Part shown: positions 34,915-43,822 of the stretch, in pieces
How the letters are laid out: every line of letters starts with the position of its first letter
Numbering within the stretch: the stretch's first letter is position 1
IMG/VR virus record: IMGVR_UViG_3300005563_000004
Location: 1-64,000 of that record
Length of the DNA stretch: 64,000 bases
Origin: a virus
Strand: one strand, 5' to 3'
Position numbers and translations under genes: made by a program
Notes under the pieces: generated by a model
The model's database searches: none
Seen by the model: the letters and a program-made list of their open reading frames with translations, nothing else
Told to the model about the DNA's origin: nothing

Positions 34915-35607
34915 ATGCGGCCGGTCTCGCTCACGAAGACGCTGGCGGCGGCCTCCGCCAATAATATCTGCCTTTCGCAAGCGCTTGCGGCTGCCGGCAA
35001 TCTCAATCTGAATGGCAGCACTTCTGTCGCTGCGCAGGGGACTGCCGGCACGTTCGGCTTCATCCCCAAGCAGGCGGTGCTGGATACCCAGCGGCGCATC
35101 CTGTTTACGCCTGCCGGCGCAGAGGCGGGGAAGATAGCGACGATCATCGGCACCAACGACTCTGGTGCGATCATCTCTGAGACCCTGACGATGGTCAGCA
35201 ACCCATCAACGGTTGCCTCGGCGCTGGACTACAAAACCGTTCTGCAGATTTCGTTCGCTGTAGCGCTTGCCTCCACGATCACGGTTGGCACCAACACCAC
35301 CGGTTCGACGGTGTGGGTCATGCCGAACTTCCACCTGACGCCGTTTGCGGTGGACGTGCGAAGCCAGGTCAGCGGATCGGTTACGTTCCAGGGCGAGACC
35401 ACCGACGACGACTTTTTCACCGCGATAAACAACGCCGGCCTCGTGAACCTGACGCCGGCCGTCAACGCGGCGACCATCATCGCCTCTGGGACCACTGCGG
35501 CAGTGACCGCACTGACCAGTCCATTCCGTGGCTTTCGGCTCACGGTAACAACGGGCACCGGAACCGTTACTGCGCAGTTCGAGCAGGCCGGCATCGTGAA
35601 TTACTAA
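34915..35607 (+). CDS. Virion structural protein candidate (230 aa)
   Basis: Starts four bases after the previous stop. Another beta-rich Thr/Ala/Asn-rich protein (GNLNLNGSTSVAAQGTAGTF; SGSVTFQGETTDDDFFTAIN; LTSPFRGFRLTVTTGTGTVT). The last part resembles the beta sandwich of phage surface proteins. Probably a capsid or neck protein. Confidence 0.66.
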   Translation: MRPVSLTKTLAAASANNICLSQALAAAGNLNLNGSTSVAAQGTAGTFGFIPKQAVLDTQRRILFTPAGAEAGKIATIIGTNDSGAIISETLTMVSNPSTVASALDYKTVLQISFAVALASTITVGTNTTGSTVWVMPNFHLTPFAVDVRSQVSGSVTFQGETTDDDFFTAINNAGLVNLTPAVNAATIIASGTTAAVTALTSPFRGFRLTVTTGTGTVTAQFEQAGIVNY

Positions 35608-35630
35608 CGGAAGGCAAAGGAGCTATCCGA

Positions 35631-36017
35631 ATGGCATACAAGAAGCGCAGTGAGCGGAAGGGCCGCTCCTTCGGCGGCAGAGCCGAAAAGAACGAGCACC
35701 AGTACGACGCGCAGGGATCGCCGGAGGAAAAGGCGGAGCACGCCAAAAGCGAGGGCTTCAAGCGCGGCGGATCGCATCACCACCGCAAGCATGGTGGTAA
35801 TGTCGAGGGCGAGCACGCGCATCATCACATGGGCCACCGCAAGCGCGGCGGCGGTGTGCATGAGGAGCATGAGCATCACGCCAAGGGCGGCAAGGTCGGG
35901 CGCATGAGCCACCACGCGGCGGCGCGCGGCGGCTCGCCGTTCAGTTCCGGGCGCGCGAAGTCCGGTCCCAGCAACGGTAAAGGATCGCCTGGAGAGCAAG
36001 CCCCACTGGAACCATGA
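35631..36017 (+). CDS. His-rich phage protein, paralogue of the one at 28838
   Basis: 128 residues with AAAGGAG before ATG 35631. The segment HGGNVEGEHAHHHMGHRKRG-GG matches DGGHVEGERGHHHMAHRARG-GK in the protein at 28838. The N-terminal end is Arg/Lys-rich (MAYKKRSERKGRSFGGRAEK). Strongly basic and His-rich, it could bind metal or DNA inside the head. Function unknown. Overlaps the next gene by four bases. Confidence 0.68.
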   Translation: MAYKKRSERKGRSFGGRAEKNEHQYDAQGSPEEKAEHAKSEGFKRGGSHHHRKHGGNVEGEHAHHHMGHRKRGGGVHEEHEHHAKGGKVGRMSHHAAARGGSPFSSGRAKSGPSNGKGSPGEQAPLEP

Positions 36018-36265
36018 GGGCCGCAGGGGGGCGACTCTCTGCGGCCGACACCGAAAACCGAGTCCAGCCGAAACTTCTGGCGCGCGGTGGCGGCATCCAC
36101 ATCAAGCCGTCGCACCGCGGGCTTCTGACCAAGGAGGTCGGCAAGAGCGGACTGAAGGTGGGCAACCTTCGCAAAGAGATTGCTCACGACAAGGCTGAAG
36201 GGAACACGGCCAAGGAGAAACGCGAGGTTTTTGCGTTGAACGCCAAGACCAAGTTCCACCACTAA
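36014..36265 (+). CDS. Small basic protein (83 aa)
   Basis: ATG 36014 overlaps the previous stop. Residues 17-83 (VQPKLLARGGGIHIKPSHRG, LTKEVGKSGLKVGNLRKEIA) are Lys-rich and end KTKFHH. The motif IHIKPS-[HK]-[RK]-G-LT is a signature I know from short phage proteins near head-tail genes. Likely a small DNA-associated or assembly protein. Confidence 0.68.
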   Translation: MRAAGGRLSAADTENRVQPKLLARGGGIHIKPSHRGLLTKEVGKSGLKVGNLRKEIAHDKAEGNTAKEKREVFALNAKTKFHH

Positions 36266-36275
36266 GGAGGTTCAC

Positions 36276-36530
36276 ATGCGCCGGATAGTTGGAACCAGCT
36301 TTCTGGCGCTCCTCTTGGCAGTGCCGGCCTTCGCACAGACGCCGGCCGTCATTGACGGGCCGCTGACGATCAACGGCAATCTTCAGGTGAATGGAGCTGC
36401 CCAGATGCGGCAGCAGACGGTGCTTCAGGGCACTATCCTCAAGGCGCCCAACCTGCCATCTGCGGCACCCGCCCAGCACTGCGCGATCTGGGTCAACAAC
36501 GGGGTGCTGAACAGAACGGTGTGCCCGTGA
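36276..36530 (+). CDS. Exported small beta protein (84 aa)
   Basis: AAGGAGG lies eight bases before ATG 36276. MRRIVGTSFLALLLAVPAFA is a Sec signal peptide. The mature part is beta-helix-like (VIDGPLTINGNLQVNGAAQM, RQQTVLQGTI) with two Cys near the end. An exported protein among head-tail genes is odd; a periplasmic or surface role is possible, or the leader may be used as a membrane anchor for virion assembly. Confidence 0.66.
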   Translation: MRRIVGTSFLALLLAVPAFAQTPAVIDGPLTINGNLQVNGAAQMRQQTVLQGTILKAPNLPSAAPAQHCAIWVNNGVLNRTVCP

Positions 36531-37738
36531 GTGGCACGACCGGCACATATGCGTTCAATCCGGCGCTGAGCGAGATCGCAATCGACGCTTTCGAGCGTTG
36601 CGGAAAGTCGCTGCAAACGTTGACCGACCAGACCGGCTATATCCAGTCCGCGCGCCGGTCGATGAACTTTGTGCTCTCCTCGTGGAGCAACCGCGGCGTG
36701 AACCTCTGGACGGTGCAGGAAGTGCACCAGTTCATGCCGCAGGGCGTGGCGCAGTATTTCGATGACGCAAGCTGTGTCGAGATCCTGCCAGCGAGCGTCG
36801 TGCTGCGGCAGTACCTGATGGGGGCGCCCGTCTCGGTCTCACCCGCCTTCGCCACCACGGCCGGATCGAATGTGGTCACGGTGGCGGGCTTTAACCCGAC
36901 GCCGACTGTCGGAAGCTACGTGAACATTGGCGTCATGGTCAGCGTTGGCGGAGTGATCCTTGATGGCTTTTACCCGGTGCAGTCAGTACCGATTTCTGGC
37001 TCAGCCACGATCTTGGCAAACGCGGCTGCGACGGCGACGACATCGAATGCCGGGTCTGTCCCGGTATTTTCGATGACGGCCGGCTCCAACGTCGTCACCG
37101 TCACCTTCGCCAATCACGGACTGCTGGCCGGCGCGACTTTCACCGTCGAGAGCGCGACGGCGATCGGCGGCGGACAGCTGCTTGGTCCCTATACGGTGCT
37201 GGCGGCAAACCTGACCGCCAACACCTTCCAGATCACTGCCTCGTTCAACGCCGGCTTCAACACGAATATCGGCGAGAACGGCGGGCAGACGCTGCTGACC
37301 AGCCAGGCGATGACGCCGGGCACCGCGGCCAATCCGACAGACATTACGCTCTGGGCGATCAGCCGCGACGAGTACATGGAGATCCCGAACAAGTCGCAGC
37401 AGGCGCGCCCGACCAGCTTTTGGATCGATCGCCAGGTGGTGCCGGTGTTCAACATCTGGCCGGTGCCGGACGAGAACGGCCCATACGAACTGCGCTATCG
37501 CCGCTCGCGGCAGATCCAGGATGCGGATCTGGCCGGCGGCCTGCAGATCCAGACGCCGTATCGCTTCCTCGAGGCGTTCACCGCGGACCTCGCCGCGCAC
37601 CTTGCACTGAAGTTCGCGCCCGATCGGCTCGCGGTGCTGAAGCCGTACGCCACTGAGCAATGGGTGCTGGCGAGCGAGGAAGACCGCGAAGTTGTCAGCA
37701 CATACATCGTGCCTGACTTCGCGGGGTACTACGGATAG
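36527..37738 (+). CDS. Head-tail adaptor (gp4-like) with inserted beta domain
   Basis: 403 residues from GTG 36527 (GTGA overlap). The N-terminal part (ALSEIAIDAFERCGKSLQTL, SARRSMNFVLSSWSNRGVNL, WTVQE) and C-terminal part (RPTSFWIDRQVVPVFNIWPV, FLEAFTADLAAHLALKFAPD) fit P22 gp4-like tail-accessory adaptors that plug onto the portal. Between them, about residues 105-252, is an inserted beta-rich domain (FATTAGSNVVTVAGFNP ... FANHGLLAGATFTVESATAI) that recurs in the protein at 45076. Adaptor assignment is from sequence pattern and place. Confidence 0.76.
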   Translation: MSGTTGTYAFNPALSEIAIDAFERCGKSLQTLTDQTGYIQSARRSMNFVLSSWSNRGVNLWTVQEVHQFMPQGVAQYFDDASCVEILPASVVLRQYLMGAPVSVSPAFATTAGSNVVTVAGFNPTPTVGSYVNIGVMVSVGGVILDGFYPVQSVPISGSATILANAAATATTSNAGSVPVFSMTAGSNVVTVTFANHGLLAGATFTVESATAIGGGQLLGPYTVLAANLTANTFQITASFNAGFNTNIGENGGQTLLTSQAMTPGTAANPTDITLWAISRDEYMEIPNKSQQARPTSFWIDRQVVPVFNIWPVPDENGPYELRYRRSRQIQDADLAGGLQIQTPYRFLEAFTADLAAHLALKFAPDRLAVLKPYATEQWVLASEEDREVVSTYIVPDFAGYYG

Positions 37739-37744
37739 CGCGCG

Positions 37745-38344
37745 ATGGGCATTCAGCAATCCAGTCGCTGTTACGCCGACATCCGCAAGCCGCAGCCGTG
37801 GGCGTTCTGCGACCGCTGCAACAATCGCGTGTTTCATCACGATCTGCGCTGGCAGTTCGACTATCGCGGGCCGAAGCTGGCGAACCTGTGCATTCTCGTG
37901 TGCGATCGCTGCTACGATCAGCCGTACGAATTTAATCGGCCGATTGTCATCGGTCCCGACCCAGTCCCAGTGAAAGATCCGCGGCCTGGCTATCTGGCGC
38001 AGCAGGCGGGGCCGGCGCCGCCGCCGTTCTTTCCGTTCCAGATCCAGCCGGTGCCGCCGGGGCGGTTCGTCTTTCTCACGGATGACCTGGGCAACGTCAT
38101 CACTGATGATCTTGGCCAGCCGATCGAGATTGAGGCCGGCACGGCGCTCGTGCCGCCGATCCCGCCGGTCACGTTCCAGTACCTGACAGACGACCTCGGC
38201 AACGTCATCACCGATGACCTCGGCCAACCGATCGAGTTTGAGGTTGGCGGCGGTGGCCCAACGCCGATCCCACCAACGCCACCGTCAGGCAATCTGGTCT
38301 TCACGGGGCCTGGTTCATCTCAATACGTGCCGGTGGTCCTATGA
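37745..38344 (+). CDS. Zinc-motif protein with repeated linker (199 aa)
   Basis: Residues 22-58 hold CDRCNNRVFHHDLRWQFDYR and CDRCYDQPYEF, two CxxC pairs around a beta hairpin, as in small phage zinc proteins. A Pro-rich region then contains LTDDLGNVITDDLGQPIE twice (about residues 111-128 and 146-163). The end is Gly/Pro-rich. It overlaps the 930-residue gene by four bases. Probably a virion protein; function unknown. Confidence 0.66.
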   Translation: MGIQQSSRCYADIRKPQPWAFCDRCNNRVFHHDLRWQFDYRGPKLANLCILVCDRCYDQPYEFNRPIVIGPDPVPVKDPRPGYLAQQAGPAPPPFFPFQIQPVPPGRFVFLTDDLGNVITDDLGQPIEIEAGTALVPPIPPVTFQYLTDDLGNVITDDLGQPIEFEVGGGGPTPIPPTPPSGNLVFTGPGSSQYVPVVL

Positions 38345-41133
38345 CGCGGTTTCTTGCTCTCCTGCTCCTCTTGTTCGCCGGCCCGGCATCGGCCGCGCAG
38401 CTGACCATTGTCGATGGCAATGGCGTGTCGCAGAAGCTGAACGTCCAGGCTGATGGCAGCGGGGCATTCTCTAATCGCAACATCATCTGTGACGCGACGA
38501 ACCCGGATATCTGCGCCACCGTCAGCGCGACCCTTGGACTCTCTGTGCTGGCCACAGGCAACGGCTCGGCCGGATCACCGGATACCGGCGTTCTGACGGT
38601 CCAGGGCATTTCCTCCATGACGCCGCTGGTGGTCAACAATCCGACCGCGGCGAACCTGTTGACCACGACGACTGGCGCGGGCGTTGCGGGCACTCCGGAT
38701 GCGGGTGTGGTGACGATCCAGGGCGTCACCGGCATGACTCCAGTTCAGACGACGGTGGTTGGTGGATCGAGCGTCACTGCCACGCAGACCACGGCATCGA
38801 ACCTGAAGACCCAGACAACAGGTGCCGGATCGCCAGGCACCGCGGATAGCGGTGTTCTGACAGTGCAGGGCATCAGCAGCATGACGCCGCTTCAGGTGTC
38901 GCAATCTGTGGCGGCTAATCTGAACGCAACGGTCACTGGCACGATCACAGCTATTCAGCCGACCGGCAGCAACCTGCACATGACGTGTGACAGCGGCTGT
39001 TCGCCTTCAACCAATCCTTCGGACGAAAGTGTCTTCACTTTTGGCTCGACGCCAACAGGCACATTCGGCGGTGTCTTTCAGACGACGGCGACAAGCAACG
39101 CTCTGACATCCGGCCAGACTGGTGCGGTCCAGCTGACGGCGCAGCGCGCCTTGTTCGTGAACCTGCGCAACTCCTCCGGCACCGAGATGGCGACCGCGGG
39201 CGCGCCGCTTCAGGTATCGCTGGCCAACACCGGGGCCAATGGCACAGCGGTTACCGTTGGGCAGAGTACTGCCGCGAACCTTAAGGCGACCGTGACCGGC
39301 GCGGGAACGGCCGGCACGGCGGATACCGGCGTCCAGACCATCCAGGGCATTGCCTCGATGACGCCGGTTCAGGTCAGCCAGGCGACCGCTGCGAACCTGA
39401 ATGCGACGGTGGCACAGGCGACCGCTGCGAATTTGAACGCCACTGTCATCGGCTCTGGCGCGGCGGGAACTGCTGCGACGGGTGTTGTGACGGTGCAGGG
39501 TATCGCCTCAATGACTCCAGTCCAGGTGTCGCAGAGCACCGGCACGAACTTGCATATCGTTTGTGACAGTGGCTGCTCATCGACTGGCGCGCCTGCTGAC
39601 GAGTCTGCGTTTACAGCCGGCACAACGTCGCAATCTACGGTCGGCGGCTTCTTTCAGACGACGGCCACCAACAATGCGCTCACGACTGGCCAGATGGGCG
39701 CGTTTCAGGTGACCGCCAATCGTGCGCTGTTCACCAACCTACGCAACGCTTCCGGCACAGAAATCGGCACCTCGTCCAATCCGGTCCAAGTGTCCGTCGC
39801 CAACACTGGCGCGAACGGCACAGCGATCGCCGTGACTGCGGCGCAGGCGACGGCTGCCAATCTGAACGCGACGGTCGTGCAGGGCACGGCGGCAAACCTG
39901 CTGACCCAGGTCTCGCAGCCGACTGCCGCCAATCTGAATGCGACGATCGTCGGTGCAGGAACCGCCGGAACGGCAAATTCCGGCGTGCTGACGATCCAAG
40001 GCATCTCGTCGATGACACCTGTTCAGGTTTCGCAGGCGACCGCCTCTAGCCTCAATGCCACCGTCGTCCAGGCCACCGGCTCCAACCTTCACGTGGTTTG
40101 CGACAGCGGCTGCACCTCAACCAGCATTCCCGCGGACGAGAGCGCTTTCACGGCCGGCACGACTGGCCAAAGCCCAGTGGGCGGCTTCTTCCAGACCACG
40201 GCAACGAACAATGCGCTGACCACGGGCCAGATGGGCGCCTTCCAGGTCACTGCGAACCGCGCACTCTTTACGAACCTGCGGAACGCGGCCGGCACAGAAA
40301 TCGGCACCTCGACCACGCCGGTTCAGGTCTCTCTGGCGAACACAGGCGCGAACGCGACAGCGGTGCTGGTGAACCAGCCGACTGCGGCGAACCTGAATGC
40401 GACCGTCGTCCAGGGCACAGCGACCAACTTGAAGGCGCTGGTCAACATCCAGGGCAATGGTGGGGCGGTGATGGACTTCGCCGGCCAGAACGCGGCAGCG
40501 CCCGCCAACTCGCTGCTGACCGGCTGTGTGTTCAACACCACGCCGACCTCGCTGACCAGCGGAAATGCAACGCAGCGTCAATGCGATTCTGCCGGGAATG
40601 CTTTGGTCAATCTGAAGACCTCGATCCCGCCAGGTGGCAACACGATCGGTGCAGTCACTCAGGCGTCCGGACCTTGGACTGTGCAGGGCACGACGACGAT
40701 GACGCCGGTTTTAGCGGCATCGGCTCCATCTTCAGCGACCGCGGCAGCGATCACTCCGGTGTCCAGCTCGGCCTTGGAAAGCTCTCATGTTCTGAAGGCC
40801 AGCGCCGGCAACCTGTACAGCGTGTATGCGATCAACAGCACCTCCACTTCCGGCTACCTGGTGATCATCAACGCCACATCGGCACCCGCAGATGGAGCGA
40901 TCACGCCGCTTGCCTGTGCGCCACTGCCGGCAAATGGCGGCGGTGCTTTCTCATCAGGCTTCAGCAGTGGATTTTCATCAGCCGTTTCCGCGTCCCCCGG
41001 TCTCGCCGGCATCCAGTTTCACGTTCCAGAATCTTATTCCACGGGGATCACGGCGGTTCTGACGAGTGCGACCAGCTGCTTTACGAAAACAACTGGCGTT
41101 ATCACCGGCTACATCAGCGGGCAGGTCCAGTGA
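38341..41133 (+). CDS. Exported, highly repetitive 930-aa protein
   Basis: ATG 38341 overlaps the previous stop. MTRFLALLLLLFAGPASAAQ is a clear signal peptide, rare for a virion protein. The rest is a beta-rich chain of short units (VLTVQGISSMTPLQVSQSVA, ANLNATV) and of longer ones with a cysteine pair (LHVVCDSGC) followed by GGFFQTTATNNALTTGQMGA. Three copies of the long unit are present. The C-terminal 130 residues form a different, compact beta domain (HVLKASAGNLYSVYAINSTS). Perhaps a surface-displayed fibre; the export leader makes a host-surface role possible. Confidence 0.7.
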   Translation: MTRFLALLLLLFAGPASAAQLTIVDGNGVSQKLNVQADGSGAFSNRNIICDATNPDICATVSATLGLSVLATGNGSAGSPDTGVLTVQGISSMTPLVVNNPTAANLLTTTTGAGVAGTPDAGVVTIQGVTGMTPVQTTVVGGSSVTATQTTASNLKTQTTGAGSPGTADSGVLTVQGISSMTPLQVSQSVAANLNATVTGTITAIQPTGSNLHMTCDSGCSPSTNPSDESVFTFGSTPTGTFGGVFQTTATSNALTSGQTGAVQLTAQRALFVNLRNSSGTEMATAGAPLQVSLANTGANGTAVTVGQSTAANLKATVTGAGTAGTADTGVQTIQGIASMTPVQVSQATAANLNATVAQATAANLNATVIGSGAAGTAATGVVTVQGIASMTPVQVSQSTGTNLHIVCDSGCSSTGAPADESAFTAGTTSQSTVGGFFQTTATNNALTTGQMGAFQVTANRALFTNLRNASGTEIGTSSNPVQVSVANTGANGTAIAVTAAQATAANLNATVVQGTAANLLTQVSQPTAANLNATIVGAGTAGTANSGVLTIQGISSMTPVQVSQATASSLNATVVQATGSNLHVVCDSGCTSTSIPADESAFTAGTTGQSPVGGFFQTTATNNALTTGQMGAFQVTANRALFTNLRNAAGTEIGTSTTPVQVSLANTGANATAVLVNQPTAANLNATVVQGTATNLKALVNIQGNGGAVMDFAGQNAAAPANSLLTGCVFNTTPTSLTSGNATQRQCDSAGNALVNLKTSIPPGGNTIGAVTQASGPWTVQGTTTMTPVLAASAPSSATAAAITPVSSSALESSHVLKASAGNLYSVYAINSTSTSGYLVIINATSAPADGAITPLACAPLPANGGGAFSSGFSSGFSSAVSASPGLAGIQFHVPESYSTGITAVLTSATSCFTKTTGVITGYISGQVQ
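38964..40440 (+). repeat. Three long imperfect coding repeats
   Basis: Units start near 38964, 39540 and 40078, each with coding for LH-x-x-CDSGC, then DES-x-FT-x-GTT, the GGFFQTTAT stretch and RALF-x-NLRN-x-x-GTE. They are about 540-575 bases apart at the start, the last shorter. Similarity is high at protein level and many synonymous differences exist, so the duplication is not recent. Confidence 0.75.
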
Positions 41134-41153
41134 GGCAAGGAGAGTAACTCACA

Positions 41154-41567
41154 ATGTCTGGTACAGTTTCATCGCCGTCGTCCTTGATGACGAACGAGAT
41201 CGTGGACAACACGACTGGCTTGATCACGCCGGCCCGCATCCGGGACGTGGTGGAGAGTTTGGCGGCAATCCCAGAATCGACGCAAACGGCGTCATATACT
41301 GCCGTGTTCGCGGATCGCGGAACTTGCGTCATAATGAACTCAGCGTCGGCGGTGAATTTTACCGTGCCGCCTAACTCATCCGTAGCATTTCCTATCGCTG
41401 CCAGGATCTATGTCTTTCAGTATGGTGCAGGCCAGGTGACGGTTGTTGCTGGCGCAGGCGTCACTTTGCGCAATTCATCGAGCCTCACGACAAGAATACA
41501 GTACTCGCTCATTGGTCTTCTAAAGATCAACACAGACGAGTGGCTGGTGTTTGGAGATGTGACGTGA
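41154..41567 (+). CDS. Tail-fibre-like small protein (137 aa)
   Basis: AAGGAGAG precedes ATG 41154. The segment ITPARIRDVVESLAAIPEST near residue 25 is a recurrent phage motif (ITP-x-x-LR-x-x-x) and the following VNFTVPPNSSVAFPIAARIY, VFQYGAGQVTVVAGAGVTLR is the small beta barrel common to tail-fibre or appendage proteins. Likely a minor tail appendage protein beside the tailspike gene. Overlaps the next gene start. Confidence 0.72.
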   Translation: MSGTVSSPSSLMTNEIVDNTTGLITPARIRDVVESLAAIPESTQTASYTAVFADRGTCVIMNSASAVNFTVPPNSSVAFPIAARIYVFQYGAGQVTVVAGAGVTLRNSSSLTTRIQYSLIGLLKINTDEWLVFGDVT

Positions 41568-43060
41568 CCACATACTACGTCAATAGCGCTACGGGTAGCG
41601 ATGGAAACAATGGCACAAGCCCCGGCACAGCGAAGGCGACGATCAACGCAGCGGCGGCCCTGACCAATGCTGGTGACACGGTCATCATTGCTCCTGGCAA
41701 CGGGTACGGGGGGGGGACAGGAGGGAGTCCGATCGTCACCATCAGCCGCAGCGGCACGTCGGGCAACCCCATTACCTATACAGGTGACACCACCCAAGCG
41801 CGGCCAGTAATTACAACCGGGCGCGGATTTCAGGTAGTTCTCATCAACGCGAACTTTATCAACTGGAACTACACAGAAATATCGGGCCTTGGGAACGGAT
41901 GCACCATTGCCGGTTCATACGATTTAATTTGGACCGGAGGAAGTAGCTCTCAATATGAGAACGTCGGCATAGGCGCTAATGGCGTGGCTGCGACGCCGGC
42001 CCACAATATCAACATCACCAACAACTATGTTCATGATATGCCATCCGATGGCATCTCATCATTGTGGGCTGACTATGTAACCATTGACAGCAACATTGCC
42101 GTCAACAACGCCTTTTATAGCTATGTGGCCGGCAGCGGCATATCTCTCGGATTTTCTAAACCGATTGACGGCTTGACGACGGCGAAATGCTTCATCACAA
42201 AGAATATTTGTTACAACAATAATAATCTTGTCGTTTTCGACACGGGAGCGACCACGACTACGGCGAACGGCACGTCTAATTCCGGGCAGGCGGTATTAAA
42301 CGTCGCCAGCACTGCAGGATTCTCTGCTGGCACCTTTGTTTATAATTCGACGCGCGCCTCGATAACAAATGGGACTTATGTGCTCTCAGTCGGCGCCGGC
42401 TCGCTTACGCTGTCGGCAAACCTTGTTGACCAGTCCTTGAATGGTGATCATATAGTGGGCGGGGACTTCAGCGATGGTGAGGGAATAATTATCGATACAA
42501 ATACCGACACCGGGGGCGTTGGGGCATATACCGGCAGAACTGTCGTCCAAAACAATCTGTGCTTTAACAATGGCAGCGGTGGAGTGTACATAACCAGATC
42601 CTCCCATTGCGACGTAAACTTCAACACGTGCTGGCAGAACCAGCAGGGGTTCTCGCGCAATGACAACACCCACAGCATATTCATCGGATCGATAGGACTA
42701 TTTGTCAGTGCGTCATCAGCGGACAACAACCTATACAATAATCTAGTTGTTTCTCCGAGCTGGGGGCCGTGTATCAAAAATGCCGGCACAACCACCACTT
42801 TCAGCACCAATCTTGGTAACGGCGGCGATGGCACGGCTCTGCCGGGCAGTGGAAACATCACCACAGCCCCTACGTTCTTCAACGCATCGACTAATCCTGC
42901 CGTGATGGATTTCCGCCTAAAGAATAGCTCTGCAGGCGTGAATGCTGCGAGCGCGACCTACACGCGAACGGTGGATATTTCCGGCCGCAAGGGGTCTATC
43001 GGATCAGCTAGTGACATTGGCTGTTACGAAGGTCGGCTGATTTCACTGCCGGCGATGTAG
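41564..43060 (+). CDS. Right-handed beta-helix tailspike-like protein
   Basis: 498 residues from GTG 41564 (overlap GTGA). TTYYVNSATGSDGNNGTSPG and TAKATINAAAAL open a pectate-lyase/beta-helix protein, and Asn/Ile-rich turns (NINITNNYVHDMPSDGISS; VTIDSNIAVNNAF; CFITKNICYNNNN; NVNFNTCWQ) continue the helix. Such phage proteins bind or degrade host surface polysaccharide. Codons are clearly more A/T-rich in 41.8-42.8 kb than in neighbours, suggesting acquisition. No signal peptide. A substrate cannot be named. Confidence 0.8.
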   Translation: MTTYYVNSATGSDGNNGTSPGTAKATINAAAALTNAGDTVIIAPGNGYGGGTGGSPIVTISRSGTSGNPITYTGDTTQARPVITTGRGFQVVLINANFINWNYTEISGLGNGCTIAGSYDLIWTGGSSSQYENVGIGANGVAATPAHNINITNNYVHDMPSDGISSLWADYVTIDSNIAVNNAFYSYVAGSGISLGFSKPIDGLTTAKCFITKNICYNNNNLVVFDTGATTTTANGTSNSGQAVLNVASTAGFSAGTFVYNSTRASITNGTYVLSVGAGSLTLSANLVDQSLNGDHIVGGDFSDGEGIIIDTNTDTGGVGAYTGRTVVQNNLCFNNGSGGVYITRSSHCDVNFNTCWQNQQGFSRNDNTHSIFIGSIGLFVSASSADNNLYNNLVVSPSWGPCIKNAGTTTTFSTNLGNGGDGTALPGSGNITTAPTFFNASTNPAVMDFRLKNSSAGVNAASATYTRTVDISGRKGSIGSASDIGCYEGRLISLPAM

Positions 43061-43822
43061 ATGGCCGCACAGACCTGGACATCGCTGCAACAGTCTTGCG
43101 CAATCGCCATGGGGCGATTGCCGTCTCCTGTGCCTGCGACGCCGGTCTACGACTCGCTGTTCCTCGCGCAGTTCCCGCTGGCGACCAGCTACGCTGAGGC
43201 GCGCATCTACCACGAGATGCCGTTCATCGCGTCCTACGCCGAAGACACGTCAGCTTCGACCACCGCCGGCAGCCGACTGATCAACCTCTCGGCGACGACG
43301 TTGCCGCTGGTGACGCTCGAGCAGATCCGGCTGGTCGTACCAACATCATCGGTCCTGCCGGCCGGGACGATGGTGCCATTCGATCGCGTGACGCTCGACT
43401 TCATCGACCGCTACTGGCCGGTGGAAGGTGCGACGCTCACGCCGTCCCTGACCTCGCAATATGGCCGGTACTGGGCGCTGGTCAGCGATCGCACTGTAGC
43501 CATCGCCCCGACGCCGGATGCTGTCTACCAGGTCAAGGCCGGCGGGCTGTACCAGCCGGCGCCGATCAGCGCGAGCAATCCAAGCACGTATCTCTCGCAG
43601 CAGTATCCCGATCTGCTGCAGGCCGGCATCTGCATGTTCCTGGCCGGCGCACTGAATCGGAACTATGGCGCCCAGTCTGACGAAAGCGGCCAGGCGATGA
43701 GTTGGGAAGCGGTGTTCCAAAAGGAACTGGCACCGGCCCGTGCCGAAGAAATGCGGCGCCGTGGGCTGGCGCCTGACATGCCCATGCCAGCGCCTCCACC
43801 TTCAATAGCGGCACGACGATAG
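43061..43822 (+). CDS. Phage adaptor-like structural protein (253 aa)
   Basis: Starts right after the tailspike stop. Helical N-terminal (TWTSLQQSCAIAMGRLPSPV) and pattern FLAQFPLATSYAEARIYHEM, FDRVTLDFIDRYWP, YPDLLQAGICMFLAGALNRN are typical of the tail-tube adaptor proteins of T7-like and P22-like phages. It would form part of the tail connector. The C-terminal end is Pro/Arg-rich. Assignment by pattern and order. Confidence 0.7.
   Translation: MAAQTWTSLQQSCAIAMGRLPSPVPATPVYDSLFLAQFPLATSYAEARIYHEMPFIASYAEDTSASTTAGSRLINLSATTLPLVTLEQIRLVVPTSSVLPAGTMVPFDRVTLDFIDRYWPVEGATLTPSLTSQYGRYWALVSDRTVAIAPTPDAVYQVKAGGLYQPAPISASNPSTYLSQQYPDLLQAGICMFLAGALNRNYGAQSDESGQAMSWEAVFQKELAPARAEEMRRRGLAPDMPMPAPPPSIAARR

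Noticed and set aside
37001-38227. 408-codon leftward Arg/Asp/Val-rich ORF
   Set aside because: Antisense to the adaptor gene and the zinc-motif gene; composition is that of a complementary shadow frame.
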